Assembly: GCA_046734335.1 (NCBI GenBank)
Contig: JBKPRA010000009.1
Coordinates: 1-64,000, forward strand
From: DATBLE01 sp046734335
GTDB lineage: Bacteria > Actinomycetota > Thermoleophilia > Gaiellales > Gaiellaceae
Length of the DNA stretch: 64,000 nucleotides
Direction: 5' to 3'
Of this stretch, positions 24,194-32,709 are shown piece after piece (position 1 is the first letter of the stretch; every line of letters starts with the position of its first letter). The notes under the pieces were generated by a model that saw only the letters and a list, made by a program, of their open reading frames with translations, was not told the DNA's origin and did no database searches. Both the position numbers and the translations under genes were made by a program.

Positions 24194-24258
24194 GGTCCGG
24201 ACGGATCGGGGATCCCGCCCGGCGCGCCGAGTCGCAGCCCGTACGATCCGACCTCGGA

Positions 24259-25869
24259 ATGGGCATCGGGAAGCTCCTGGTCGCGAACCGCGGCGAGATT
24301 GCGGTTCGCATCTTCCGCACCTGCCGCGAGCTCGGGATCGCGACGGTGGCGGTCCACCCACCGGACGACGCCGGGGCGTTGCACACGCGCGTCGCAGGCG
24401 AGACGGTCGAGATCTCGTCCTATCTCCACTCGGAGGAGCACATCCGTGCCGCACTCCGCGCCGGCGCCGACGCGATCCACCCCGGGTACGGGTTCCTGGC
24501 CGAGAACGCGGACTTCGCCGAAGCGGCCGAGGCGGCGGGACTCGTGTTCGTCGGACCGACGCCGGAGGCACTGCGCGCCGGTGGCGACAAGCTCGCTGCG
24601 AAGCAGGCGGCACGCGCGGCCGGCGTGCCCGTGCTCGACGAGGGCGTCCCCGCAGAGCTCGGCTTCCCGCTGCTGGTGAAGGCGGTCGCCGGCGGGGGAG
24701 GCCGAGGGATGCGGATCGTCCGGTCGGCAGCCGAGTTGAACGACGCGCTCGACGCGGCCCGACGCGAGGCCAAGGCGGCCTTCGGCCGGGGCACCGTGTT
24801 CTGCGAGCGCTACCTCGAGCGCCCGCGCCACATCGAGATCCAGCTGCTCGGTGACGGCAGCGGCGGCGCGATTGCGCTGGGTGAGCGGGAGTGCTCGATC
24901 CAGCGCCGCCACCAGAAGGTGCTGGAGGAGTCGCCCTCCTCGGCTCTGAGCCCGGCGCTGCGCGCGGAGATGAGCGAGGCCGCGGTTGCCCTCGCCCGGG
25001 CGATCTCGTACCGCAGCGCAGGCACCGCCGAGTTCGTGCTCGACGGCGGTACGTTCTTCTTCCTGGAGCTGAACGGGCGCATCCAGGTCGAGCATCCGGT
25101 GACGGAGCTCGTCACCGGGCTCGACCTGGTCGCCGCCCAGATCGAGCTGGCCGAGGGTGGTGCACTTCCCCCGCCGGCGGAGCCGCGCGGACATGCTGTC
25201 GAGGTGCGGCTGTACGCCGAGGATCCGCGCACCTTCCTCCCGCAGGCCGGCACGCTCGAGCGGCTGCGGCTGCCGGAAACGGTGCGGGTCGACGCCGGCG
25301 TCGAGGAGGGCGACGAGGTCGGCATCGCCTACGACCCGATGATCGCGAAGCTGATCGCCCGGGGCGAGACGCGTGGCGAGACGCTCGACCGACTCGCGAG
25401 CGCACTCGACGAAGTCGATGTCGACGGCGTCGTCACCAACCTGCCGTTTCTCCGCTGGCTGGTCGCGCATCCGGCCGTGCGGGCGGGCGACACGACCACG
25501 GCCTTCCTGGTCGAGAATCCGCCGCTGTCGGCCCCGCGCCCGGCTACGCCGCCGCCCTGGCGCGGCGCGTTCCGACTCAACCTCCCCCCGCCTCCCCCGC
25601 ACGGGCCGCCTGACGAGGCGGCCGACGCGCACGGGCTGGCGGCCGGCGCCGAGCACAGCACGGTCAGCGCGCCGATGCCCGGCACGGTGCTCCGCGTGCT
25701 CGTCCGGAAGGGCGACCGCGTGGAGCCGAGACAACCGCTGGTCGTGCTCGAGGCGATGAAGATGGAGACGCCGCTCGTCTCGCCCTACGCCGGCGTCGTG
25801 CAGGAAGTGCACGTGGCCGAAGGCGACCGGGTCGCCGGAGGCGCCACGGTCGTGGAGCTGGAGGAGTGA
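24259..25869 (+). CDS. Biotin carboxylase/biotin carrier subunit of acyl-CoA carboxylase
   Basis: 536 residues. Biotin carboxylase domain: LVANRGEIAVRIFRTCRELG, HPGYGFLAENADFAEA, KAVAGGGGRGMRIV, ECSIQRRHQKVLEESPS and FLELNGRIQVEHPVTELVTG. A Pro-rich linker (LNLPPPPPHGPPD) then leads directly to a biotinyl domain with LEAMKMET (biotin on K501). The BT domain of typical propionyl/methylcrotonyl-CoA carboxylases (about 650-700 residues) is missing. It likely partners the carboxyltransferase at 18937. Confidence 0.9.
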   Translation: MGIGKLLVANRGEIAVRIFRTCRELGIATVAVHPPDDAGALHTRVAGETVEISSYLHSEEHIRAALRAGADAIHPGYGFLAENADFAEAAEAAGLVFVGPTPEALRAGGDKLAAKQAARAAGVPVLDEGVPAELGFPLLVKAVAGGGGRGMRIVRSAAELNDALDAARREAKAAFGRGTVFCERYLERPRHIEIQLLGDGSGGAIALGERECSIQRRHQKVLEESPSSALSPALRAEMSEAAVALARAISYRSAGTAEFVLDGGTFFFLELNGRIQVEHPVTELVTGLDLVAAQIELAEGGALPPPAEPRGHAVEVRLYAEDPRTFLPQAGTLERLRLPETVRVDAGVEEGDEVGIAYDPMIAKLIARGETRGETLDRLASALDEVDVDGVVTNLPFLRWLVAHPAVRAGDTTTAFLVENPPLSAPRPATPPPWRGAFRLNLPPPPPHGPPDEAADAHGLAAGAEHSTVSAPMPGTVLRVLVRKGDRVEPRQPLVVLEAMKMETPLVSPYAGVVQEVHVAEGDRVAGGATVVELEE

Positions 25870-26717
25870 GCATCCTGCGTCCGGACGACGCACGGGCGTT
25901 CCTCGAAGCGGCCGGCCCGCTGCTCCTCGCCGACGAGCCGCGCAACAACCTGATCCTCGGAATCCTGGCGACGCTGCTCGAGCGCCCCGACCGCTTCGCC
26001 GAGAAGCGCTTCTGGGTGGTGACCGGCGACGCGGGCGAGCCCCTCGCTGCGGCGATGCAGACGCCGCCCTACAACCTCCTGCTCGGTGGCAGCACGGCCG
26101 GCCCGGCGCTCGAGGAGCTGGCCGAGGGGATCGATGCCGACCTGCCCGGCGTCTTCGGCGCGCATCCCGAGGTCGACGAGTTCGTTCAGTTGTGGACGCG
26201 ATCGCACGAGGTCGAGCCGCGCGTGCTTCGCGACCAGGGCGTCTATGCGCTGGAACGCGTGCAACCCGTGCCGCCTGCTGCGGGTCGGTCGCGAAGCGCT
26301 GGGCACGAGGACCTGCCGCTACTCCTGGACTGGATGGTCGCCTTCGGCGAGGAGGTGCTGGAAGAGAACGACCCCGGCCGGGCCGAGGCCCGCGACGCCG
26401 TCGAGCACAGGCTGGGAAGCCAAGACGGCGGCTTCGAGCTCTGGGAGGACGGCGGCGAGGTCGTCTCCCTGTCCGGCTGGGGCGGGCCGACTCCGAACGG
26501 CATCCGGATCGGCCCCGTCTACACCCCGCCCGAGCAGCGCGGTCGCGGTTATGCGACCGCCCTCGTGGCCGAGCAGTCCCAGAAGCTGCTGGACGCCGGC
26601 CGCCGATTCTGTTTCCTCTACACCGACCTGGCCAACCCGACCTCGAACGCGATCTACGAGCGCATCGGCTACGTCAAGATCGCCGAGTCGGCGATGGTCG
26701 AGTTCGACGAGCAGTAG
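25866..26717 (+). CDS. GNAT-family N-acetyltransferase
   Basis: 283 residues. The N-terminal half is a degenerate GNAT-like domain and the C-terminal half a complete one: RIGPVYTPPEQRGRGYATAL (acetyl-CoA loop), FCFLYTDLANPTSNAIYERIGY. Two-domain GNATs of this type act on small amines; substrate is unknown. The GTG start overlaps the carboxylase stop by GTGA, so the two are co-translated. Confidence 0.85.
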   Translation: MSILRPDDARAFLEAAGPLLLADEPRNNLILGILATLLERPDRFAEKRFWVVTGDAGEPLAAAMQTPPYNLLLGGSTAGPALEELAEGIDADLPGVFGAHPEVDEFVQLWTRSHEVEPRVLRDQGVYALERVQPVPPAAGRSRSAGHEDLPLLLDWMVAFGEEVLEENDPGRAEARDAVEHRLGSQDGGFELWEDGGEVVSLSGWGGPTPNGIRIGPVYTPPEQRGRGYATALVAEQSQKLLDAGRRFCFLYTDLANPTSNAIYERIGYVKIAESAMVEFDEQ

Positions 26718-26739
26718 ATGGTCGAATCCTTTCGCCGCC

Positions 26740-26791
26740 CGACGAAGCGAGCGAGGAGGGTGCTCACGGGGGAACGAGTTCCCCCGTGCTA
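26740..26791 (-). repeat. Gene-end hairpin element, copy C
   Basis: After the minus-strand stop of the SCP2 gene lies a 9-bp hairpin ACGGGGGAA/TTCCCCCGT (26787-26766, CTCG loop on that strand), then GAGCACCCTCCTCGCTCGCT. Same order as copies A and D. It also lies 3' of the convergent acetyltransferase. Confidence 0.65.
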
Positions 26792-27097
26792 CTAGAAGAG
26801 TTTCTGGAGCTTCATCGCTGCGCCCATGTCGCCCTTGATCTTGAGCTTGCCGGACATGTACGCGGCGGTCGGGTTCTGCTCGCCCTTCACGACCTTCTCG
26901 AACGTCTCGGCCGAGGCGGAGATCGTGCAGTCGCCGCCGGTATCGCCGTCGTCGACGGTGACGCCTCCGTCGGCGACCTTCACCGTCCAGGTGCCGGCGC
27001 CCTCGATGTCGAAGACGTATGAGTTGTTCAGACCGGCGGTCTTGCCGGGGTCGACGCGTGACGGAAGCTGCTCGAAGAACTCGCTGACGACAGACAC
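26792..27097 (-). CDS. SCP2 sterol-binding domain protein
   Basis: 101 residues, a single SCP2 domain: TWTVKVADGGVTVDDGDTGG, CTISASAETFEKVVKGEQNP, AAYMSGKLKIKGDMGAAMKL. The family binds lipids or acyl-CoAs in a hydrophobic tunnel. The surrounding acyl-CoA genes fit a role in delivering fatty acyl substrates. GTG 27097 has AAGGAG about 9 nt upstream. Confidence 0.9.
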   Translation of the reverse strand: MSVVSEFFEQLPSRVDPGKTAGLNNSYVFDIEGAGTWTVKVADGGVTVDDGDTGGDCTISASAETFEKVVKGEQNPTAAYMSGKLKIKGDMGAAMKLQKLF

Positions 27098-27136
27098 TGG
27101 GCTCGCTCCTTGTCGGTTGCCGCCCGAGCCTACCGG

Positions 27137-28315
27137 CTACGGGACGGCCACCTCCGGCTCGAGGCGGCGGCGCTCCCCGGTCGTCGGGAGCAACATCGTC
27201 AGCGCAAGCGCGACCATGGGCGCGGCCGCAGAGATGAAGAGCGAAGTGCGCAGGTCGATCGAGTCGGCCACCGCACCGAGGAACACGGCGGCCACCCCGC
27301 CGAGGCCGATCGCGAACCCGATCGAGAGACCCGAGGCCACGCCGATGTTGCCGGGCAGGTACTGCTGCGCCATCACCATCGTCACCCCGAACGTCCCGAC
27401 CACCGCGGCGCCGACTCCGGCGAGCGCGATCGCGCCCGGGATGCCGCCGACCAGCAGGAACACGAGGATCAGCGGTGTGCTGAGAACGAAGCTCCCCATC
27501 AGCACGGTGCGGAGCCCGATGCGGTCCGCGAGCGGCCCGGCCAGCAGCGTCCCGACCGCGCCGACCAGCAGCATCCCCGCGAAGACGTAGTTGCCGTACG
27601 ACTTCGAATGGCCCTGCGACACCTCGTAGAGCGGCACGAACGTGATCAGGCCGAACCAGGCGAGGCTCCGGAAGGTGATCACCGCCAGGAGGATCGCCAG
27701 CGAGCGCAGGTCGTTCTGGCCGCCACCTGCTCTCCTCGTCCCGGCGTCCGGCACGAAGCGGAGCAAGTACGGAGTCCCCGCGAGCAGCAGGGTGGCGACG
27801 ACGACCGCGGGCACGACGAGGAACCAGCCGCCGCGGAGGCCGAGGGCGACGACGATGGGCGTGACCACCAGGGCTCCCAGGCCGTAGCCGATGTTCCCGC
27901 CGACCGCGAAGAGCGACATCCCGCTCGCCCGGTTGCGCCCGCTGGTGTAGGCGGCGAACTTCGAGCCCTCCGGGTGGTAGGCGGCGGTGCCGAGCCCCGA
28001 GACGATGACGAGCACGACCACCAGCCAGTACGCATGGGCATCGGCGGCCGCCGCCATCCCCAGCCCGCCGAGGGCGACGCCCGCCGGCAGAAGCCAGATG
28101 GCGCCCCGGGCATCGGACCAGAGCCCGAACAGCGGCTGGACGATCGACGACGACAGCGCCGAGGCGAGCACGAGCACGGCGACCAGCGTGTAGGAGAGGC
28201 CGAACTCGGTCTTCAGGAACGGGAGTAGCGCCGGCAGCGCACCACCGGAGAAGTCCACCGATGCGTGACCGGTCGAGAGCAGCGTCATTGCCCGCCGGTC
28301 GATCTGGTCGCGCAC
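27137..28315 (-). CDS. MFS transporter, fosmidomycin-resistance-like
   Basis: 392 residues, about 12 membrane helices. The start HASVDFSGGALPALLPFLKT, then LFGLWSDARG and GTAAYHPEGSKFAA recall the Fsr branch of MFS exporters. The natural substrate is unknown. TACGCT on the minus strand is 6 nt before GTG 28315, so the start is leaderless. It is divergent from pepA with 34 bp between. Confidence 0.82.
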   Translation of the reverse strand: MRDQIDRRAMTLLSTGHASVDFSGGALPALLPFLKTEFGLSYTLVAVLVLASALSSSIVQPLFGLWSDARGAIWLLPAGVALGGLGMAAAADAHAYWLVVVLVIVSGLGTAAYHPEGSKFAAYTSGRNRASGMSLFAVGGNIGYGLGALVVTPIVVALGLRGGWFLVVPAVVVATLLLAGTPYLLRFVPDAGTRRAGGGQNDLRSLAILLAVITFRSLAWFGLITFVPLYEVSQGHSKSYGNYVFAGMLLVGAVGTLLAGPLADRIGLRTVLMGSFVLSTPLILVFLLVGGIPGAIALAGVGAAVVGTFGVTMVMAQQYLPGNIGVASGLSIGFAIGLGGVAAVFLGAVADSIDLRTSLFISAAAPMVALALTMLLPTTGERRRLEPEVAVP

Positions 28316-28349
28316 GCTCGCAGCGTATCCGGATAGCATCGCGCCGCCG

Positions 28350-29810
28350 ATGGAGATCGCCGCCGCGCCGGAGGCCGCCGAGGCGGACCTCACCGCCTTC
28401 GCCGTCCTCGACCCGGTCGGCGAAGTGCCCGCCCTCGATCCGCGACTTCCGGGCCTGGTCGAGTCCGGCGAGGTGAAGGGCGAGGCGGGGGCGACATGCG
28501 TTCTCCACGGTGAAAGGGGACGGATCGTCGCCGCGGGCGGCGGCCGCCGCGACCAGCTCGACGCCGACTCCATCCGCGATGCGGCCGCCGGGGTGGCCCG
28601 CCTCGGTCTCGGCGGCACAGTTGCGTGGCTGCTCGACGACAAGCTGCGCCTGAGTACGTCCGGGCAAGCACGCGCCGTCGTCGACGGCCTCGTCCTGGGC
28701 GGCTACGACGCGGGAGCGTGGAAGACCGAGCAAGCGCAGCGGCGTCAGACAGATCGGCTGATCCTCATCGGCGCCGACGAGACGGCGATTTCCCTTGCGC
28801 GGCGCGCGGAACGCGTCGCGCAATTCACGAACCGTGCCCGCGACCTTGCGAACCGCCCGCCGAACGACCTGACGCCGGAGCGGCTCGCCGAGCGGGCTGC
28901 CGAGATCGCGCAGGGCTCGACCGAGCTCTCCTTCACGTCGTTCGGCCGCGACGAGATCGAGGCGATGGGCATGGGCGCCTTCGCCGCGGTCGCCCAGGGA
29001 AGCCACAACGAGCCTCGGCTGATCGTCCTGCGCTACGACGCTCCGGGCGGGCGGGACGACCTCGTGCTCGGCCTGGTCGGCAAGGCGATCACCTTCGACA
29101 CGGGCGGGATCTCGCTCAAGACCGCTGACTACATGGAGGACATGAAGGGCGACATGTCGGGTGGCGCCGCGGTGATCGAGGGCATGGGCGCCGTCGCCGA
29201 CCTGGAGCTTCCGCTGCGCGTGCTCGCCGTCGTCGCCTCGACCGAGAACATGACCGGCGGCGGCGCCTATCGGCCGGGCGACATCCTCACGGCGATGAAC
29301 GGCAAGACGATCGAGGTGATCAACACCGACGCAGAGGGCCGGCTCGTTCTCGCGGATGCGCTCTGCTACGCGCGGGCGCAGGGCGCGACACACCTGATCG
29401 ACATGGCCACTCTCACGGGCGCGATGGTGCTGGCGATGGGTGACCTCTACGCCGGCGTCTACGCGAACGACGACGGCTGGCGCGACGGGATCGTCGACGC
29501 GGCGAACGCGGCCGGCGACCACCTCTGGCCGCTGCCGCTACACCGCCGCTACCGCCGCTACGTGAACTCGAACTTCGCCGACATGAAGAACGCCTCGATC
29601 CTCAGGGAGGGGTCTCCCGCGCTCGCCGCCGAGTTCCTGCGCGAGTTCGCCGGCGACGGGCCGTGGGCACACATCGACCTCGCCGGCCCGGCGTTCATCC
29701 GGCGCTCGCGCGGCGACTACCTGTCGCAGCAGGGGGGTACCGGCTACGGCGTGCGCCTGATCGCCGAGCTTGCGGAACGACTCTCCGAGTCGTTCCGCCA
29801 AAGGCCATGA
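28350..29810 (+). CDS. pepA: Leucyl aminopeptidase (M17)
   Basis: 486 residues. Removes N-terminal residues from peptides; a cytosolic dizinc/dimanganese hexamer in the family. Metal and catalytic motifs: LVGKAITFDTGGISLKTADYM, KGDMSGGAAVIEGM, and the M17 signature NTDAEGRLVLADAL. TAGCAT (28334-28339) is 10 nt before ATG. Its stop overlaps the acyl-CoA dehydrogenase start by ATGA. Confidence 0.95.
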   Translation: MEIAAAPEAAEADLTAFAVLDPVGEVPALDPRLPGLVESGEVKGEAGATCVLHGERGRIVAAGGGRRDQLDADSIRDAAAGVARLGLGGTVAWLLDDKLRLSTSGQARAVVDGLVLGGYDAGAWKTEQAQRRQTDRLILIGADETAISLARRAERVAQFTNRARDLANRPPNDLTPERLAERAAEIAQGSTELSFTSFGRDEIEAMGMGAFAAVAQGSHNEPRLIVLRYDAPGGRDDLVLGLVGKAITFDTGGISLKTADYMEDMKGDMSGGAAVIEGMGAVADLELPLRVLAVVASTENMTGGGAYRPGDILTAMNGKTIEVINTDAEGRLVLADALCYARAQGATHLIDMATLTGAMVLAMGDLYAGVYANDDGWRDGIVDAANAAGDHLWPLPLHRRYRRYVNSNFADMKNASILREGSPALAAEFLREFAGDGPWAHIDLAGPAFIRRSRGDYLSQQGGTGYGVRLIAELAERLSESFRQRP

Positions 29811-30949
29811 ACTTCGATCTCTCGCCGGAACATGAGCTCGTCCGCGACACGGTGAGGACCTTTGCGGTCGAGAAGGTGTCTCCCGTCGCGGAGGAGCTCG
29901 ACCGCGACCACCGCTTCCCGTACGAGCTCGTCGCCGAGATGGCCGAGCTCGGGCTGATGGGGATCCCGATCCCGGAGGAGTACGGCGGCGGCGGCGGCGA
30001 CACCCTCTCGTATGCGATCGCGGTCGAGGAGCTGACCCGCATCGACTCGTCGGTCGCGATCACGGTCGCGGCGCACACGTCGCTCGGGACGATGCCGATC
30101 TTCCTCTTCGGCTCGGAGGAACAGAAGCGGGAGTGGCTGCCCGTCCTGGCGTCCGGCAAGCGCCTCGCCGCGTTCGGCCTGACCGAGCCCGGTGCCGGCT
30201 CCGACGCCGGCGCGACCGCGACCACCGCTGACCTGCGGGACGGGAGCTGGGTGATCGACGGCGCCAAGATGTTCATCACCAACGCGGGCACCGACATCAC
30301 CGCCTGTGTGACGATCACCGCGCGCACCGGCGAGGACGAGGTCTCGAACCTGATCGTCCCGAACGGCACGCCCGGCTACGAGGTCTCGGCGCCGATGCAG
30401 AAGCTCGGCTGGCGCGCGTCGGATACGCGAGAGCTGTCATTCCAGGGCTGCGCCGTGCCTGAGGGAAACCTGCTCGGCCCGCGCGGCGACGGCTTCAAGC
30501 AGTTCCTCGAGATCCTCGACGGCGGCCGCATCTCGGTCGCGGCGATGGGAGTCGGGCTCGCTCAGGGAGCGTACGACCTCGCGTACGAATACGCTCTCGA
30601 GCGGCAGCAGTTCGGCAAGCCGATCGCGTCGTTCCAGGCAATTCAGTTCCAGCTCGCCGACCTGGCGACGGACATCGAGGCAGGGCGCGTGCTCGTGTAC
30701 CGGGCCGCGTGGCTCAAGGACGAGGAGCGGCCGTTCGCGCTGGCGGCTGCGCAGGCCAAGCTCTACACAGGGCTGCTGTCCAACCGGGCGGCGAACGTCG
30801 CGCTGCAGATCCACGGCGGCTACGGGTTCATGGACGAGTTCCCGATCTCGCGGCTCTACCGCGATCAGAAGATCCTCGAGATCGGCGAGGGCACGAACGA
30901 GGTGCAGCGGATGGTGATCGCGCGGCAGCTCGGCCTGCCGCCCTCGTAG
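29807..30949 (+). CDS. Acyl-CoA dehydrogenase
   Basis: 380 residues. FAD-dependent alpha,beta-desaturation of acyl-CoA. Motifs: AFGLTEPGAGSDA, GAKMFITNAG, ERQQFGKPIASFQ, QIHGGYGFMDEF, and IGEGTNEVQR with the Glu used as catalytic base in short/medium-chain members. That Glu argues against a true isovaleryl-CoA dehydrogenase. Translation is coupled to pepA (ATGA overlap). A strong palindrome follows about 30 nt after the stop. Confidence 0.93.
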   Translation: MNFDLSPEHELVRDTVRTFAVEKVSPVAEELDRDHRFPYELVAEMAELGLMGIPIPEEYGGGGGDTLSYAIAVEELTRIDSSVAITVAAHTSLGTMPIFLFGSEEQKREWLPVLASGKRLAAFGLTEPGAGSDAGATATTADLRDGSWVIDGAKMFITNAGTDITACVTITARTGEDEVSNLIVPNGTPGYEVSAPMQKLGWRASDTRELSFQGCAVPEGNLLGPRGDGFKQFLEILDGGRISVAAMGVGLAQGAYDLAYEYALERQQFGKPIASFQAIQFQLADLATDIEAGRVLVYRAAWLKDEERPFALAAAQAKLYTGLLSNRAANVALQIHGGYGFMDEFPISRLYRDQKILEIGEGTNEVQRMVIARQLGLPPS

Positions 30950-30978
30950 CCGGAGGCCGAGGCCGGAGACAGGTGAAG

Positions 30979-31003
30979 GGACAGGCACCGAGTGCCTGTC
31001 CCC
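30979..31003 (+). repeat. CAGGCACCG palindrome, probable terminator
   Basis: A perfect 11-bp stem GGGACAGGCAC/GTGCCTGTCCC with a CGA loop, 29 nt after the acyl-CoA dehydrogenase stop. It shares the core CAGGCACCGA with the palindrome at 32674. Confidence 0.65.
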
Positions 31004-31213
31004 GCCCTGCGTGGAACGCGCGCCCCTTTCGGAGGACAGCGGCCGCCGCAGCCGCCGCCGCCCCCCGAGACCCCGAGCGGCGCACCAACTCTCTCTCCCG
31101 CGCCTCATGGTGCCCATCGGCCACGGACGCGACAAGGGCCGAACGGCCTATTTCACGGGCCCGCGAGTCACTATCGGAAAGACAGCGAGGCGCGCTGCTA
31201 GCGTCAGCGGGGG
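31004..31213. other. Intergenic region, no gene seen
   Basis: C-rich low-complexity sequence followed by a TAGCGT hexamer (31199-31204), 9 nt before the next start. I see no credible gene on either strand. Confidence 0.5.
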
Positions 31214-32530
31214 ATGCTGTTCCGGCAGTTCGTCGACGAGGACCTCGGCTGCGCCTCCTATCTCGTCGGCGACGCCGACGCGGGCGAGGCGCTGCTGATC
31301 GACCCCGGTTACGCGATCGAGCCGTACCTCGCCGCGGCGGAGCAGGAGGGCGTACGCATCGTGCGGGTGCTGGAGACGCATACGCACGCCGACCACGTGT
31401 CCGGTCACGGGCGGCTGGCGCTGGAGCACGAGATCCCGGTCTCGATCCACGGCGACGCCGCCGCAGCGTATCCGCACGACGCGCTCGCCGACGGCGACGA
31501 GGCTCGCGCCGGCTCGGTCACTGCCCGGGCAATCCACACGCCGGGCCACCGCCCCGAGCACTGCTGCTTCCTCGTCGACGGGACGCTCTTCACGGGGGAC
31601 TCGCTGTTCGTCGGCACGGTCGCCAGGCCGGATCTCGCCGTCGAGGCCCGAGCAGGCGCCGAGGGGATGTTCCGCAGCCTCCAGAAGCTGCTCGAGCTGG
31701 CCGACGACGTCCAGGTCTTCCCCGGGCACGTCGCCGGCTCGCTGTGCGGCACCGGGATGAGCCCCGCTCCCTCCACGACGATCGGTGCCGAGCGCCGGAG
31801 CAACCCGTTGCTTGCGATCGCGACCGTGAACGACTTCGTCGACGAGACGGCCGAGGCGGCGACGCCTCGGCCGCCGAACATGGAGCGGATCGTCGAGCTG
31901 AACCGGGGGCCCTTTCTCGGCGACTCACTGCTACCCGAGCCGGTGCAGACGCCGCACGGTGCCACCGTCCTCGACGTCCGGAGTGCGGACGAGTTCGCCG
32001 CGGGCCATGTCCCGGGCGCGCTGAACGTGCCGGTGGCGGTGAAGGGGTTCGGCACTCGGGCGGGCTTCGTGCTCAGGCGCGATGAGCACATCGTCCTGCA
32101 CGCATCGACACCCGCCGAGGCCGAGCTGGCGGCCCGGCGGCTGCGCGCGGTGGGAATGCTCGAGCTGCACGGGTATCTCGACGGGCCGCAGGAGCTCGAG
32201 CCGCTCGGCACGGTCGAGCTCGACGACCTCCGTGCGCTGCTCCAGAGCGATGAGGTGGACGTGATCGACGTGCGCGAGTTGGACGAGCGCGACTCGGGCT
32301 TCATTCCCGGGAGCAAGCACATTCCGTACCGACTACTCCGCGCCTACGGGGCCACCGTCGCGGACGGCAAGCCGGTGGTGACGATCTGCGAGAGCGGCGC
32401 GCGGGCAGCGGTCGCCGCCAGCATCCTCGCCGCGGCGGGCGTCGACGCACGGCCGGTGCTCCACGGTGGAATCACCGACTGGCACCGCGGGGGCGGGCAC
32501 ACGGTCGAGTTCCGCCGCTGCGGAAGCTGA
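31214..32530 (+). CDS. Persulfide dioxygenase-rhodanese fusion
   Basis: 438 residues. An MBL-fold domain with THTHADH (H56, H58, D60, H61) and TPGHRPEHCCFLV is the ETHE1-like persulfide dioxygenase type. Two rhodanese domains follow: the first (TVLDVRSADEFAAGHVPGAL) has no active Cys (HASTPAEA), the second has C392 in CESGAR. The layout matches CstB-like enzymes, which oxidise persulfide and handle thiosulfate in sulfide detoxification. TAGCGT lies 9 nt before the ATG. Confidence 0.88.
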   Translation: MLFRQFVDEDLGCASYLVGDADAGEALLIDPGYAIEPYLAAAEQEGVRIVRVLETHTHADHVSGHGRLALEHEIPVSIHGDAAAAYPHDALADGDEARAGSVTARAIHTPGHRPEHCCFLVDGTLFTGDSLFVGTVARPDLAVEARAGAEGMFRSLQKLLELADDVQVFPGHVAGSLCGTGMSPAPSTTIGAERRSNPLLAIATVNDFVDETAEAATPRPPNMERIVELNRGPFLGDSLLPEPVQTPHGATVLDVRSADEFAAGHVPGALNVPVAVKGFGTRAGFVLRRDEHIVLHASTPAEAELAARRLRAVGMLELHGYLDGPQELEPLGTVELDDLRALLQSDEVDVIDVRELDERDSGFIPGSKHIPYRLLRAYGATVADGKPVVTICESGARAAVAASILAAAGVDARPVLHGGITDWHRGGGHTVEFRRCGS

Positions 32531-32656
32531 CGGTAGGTAGTGGCCGAGTTCGTCCGCGACGTCCTCGGGGTCGAGCTGTTCCGCACGCGTCGTGAACCCG
32601 ACCAGGTCGGCGAAGAGGACGCTGACGACCTTTCTCTCCGGGCGGCCCGCAGCCAC
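32531..32656 (-). pseudogene. Stump of a class III adenylate cyclase
   Basis: The minus strand encodes GRPERKVVSVLFADLVGF followed by TTRAEQLDPEDVADELGHYL, the unmistakable start of a class III nucleotide cyclase catalytic domain. The frame then runs into the antisense of the persulfide dioxygenase gene, losing all similarity at the exact end of that gene. Only about 40 codons remain, with no start and no metal/substrate residues beyond the first Asp. Confidence 0.8.
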
Positions 32657-32673
32657 CGAGTGTGAAGGCGAGC

Positions 32674-32703
32674 GTCGGTGCCTGACTTCAGTCTGGCACC
32701 GAC
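32674..32703. repeat. GGTGCC/GGCACC palindrome
   Basis: GTCGGTGCC (32674-32682) and GGCACCGAC (32695-32703) flank TGACTTCAGTCT, which itself has a 3-bp stem. It lies 6 nt after the stop side of the lipoprotein hydrolase gene and next to the cyclase stump. Confidence 0.6.
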
Positions 32704-32709
32704 TCCGTT

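Noticed and set aside
31107..31202. Plus-strand frame MVPIGHGRDKGRTAYFTGPR
   Set aside because: Looks protein-like for 30 codons but runs without a stop into a shadow frame of the next gene, with no promoter or ribosome site.
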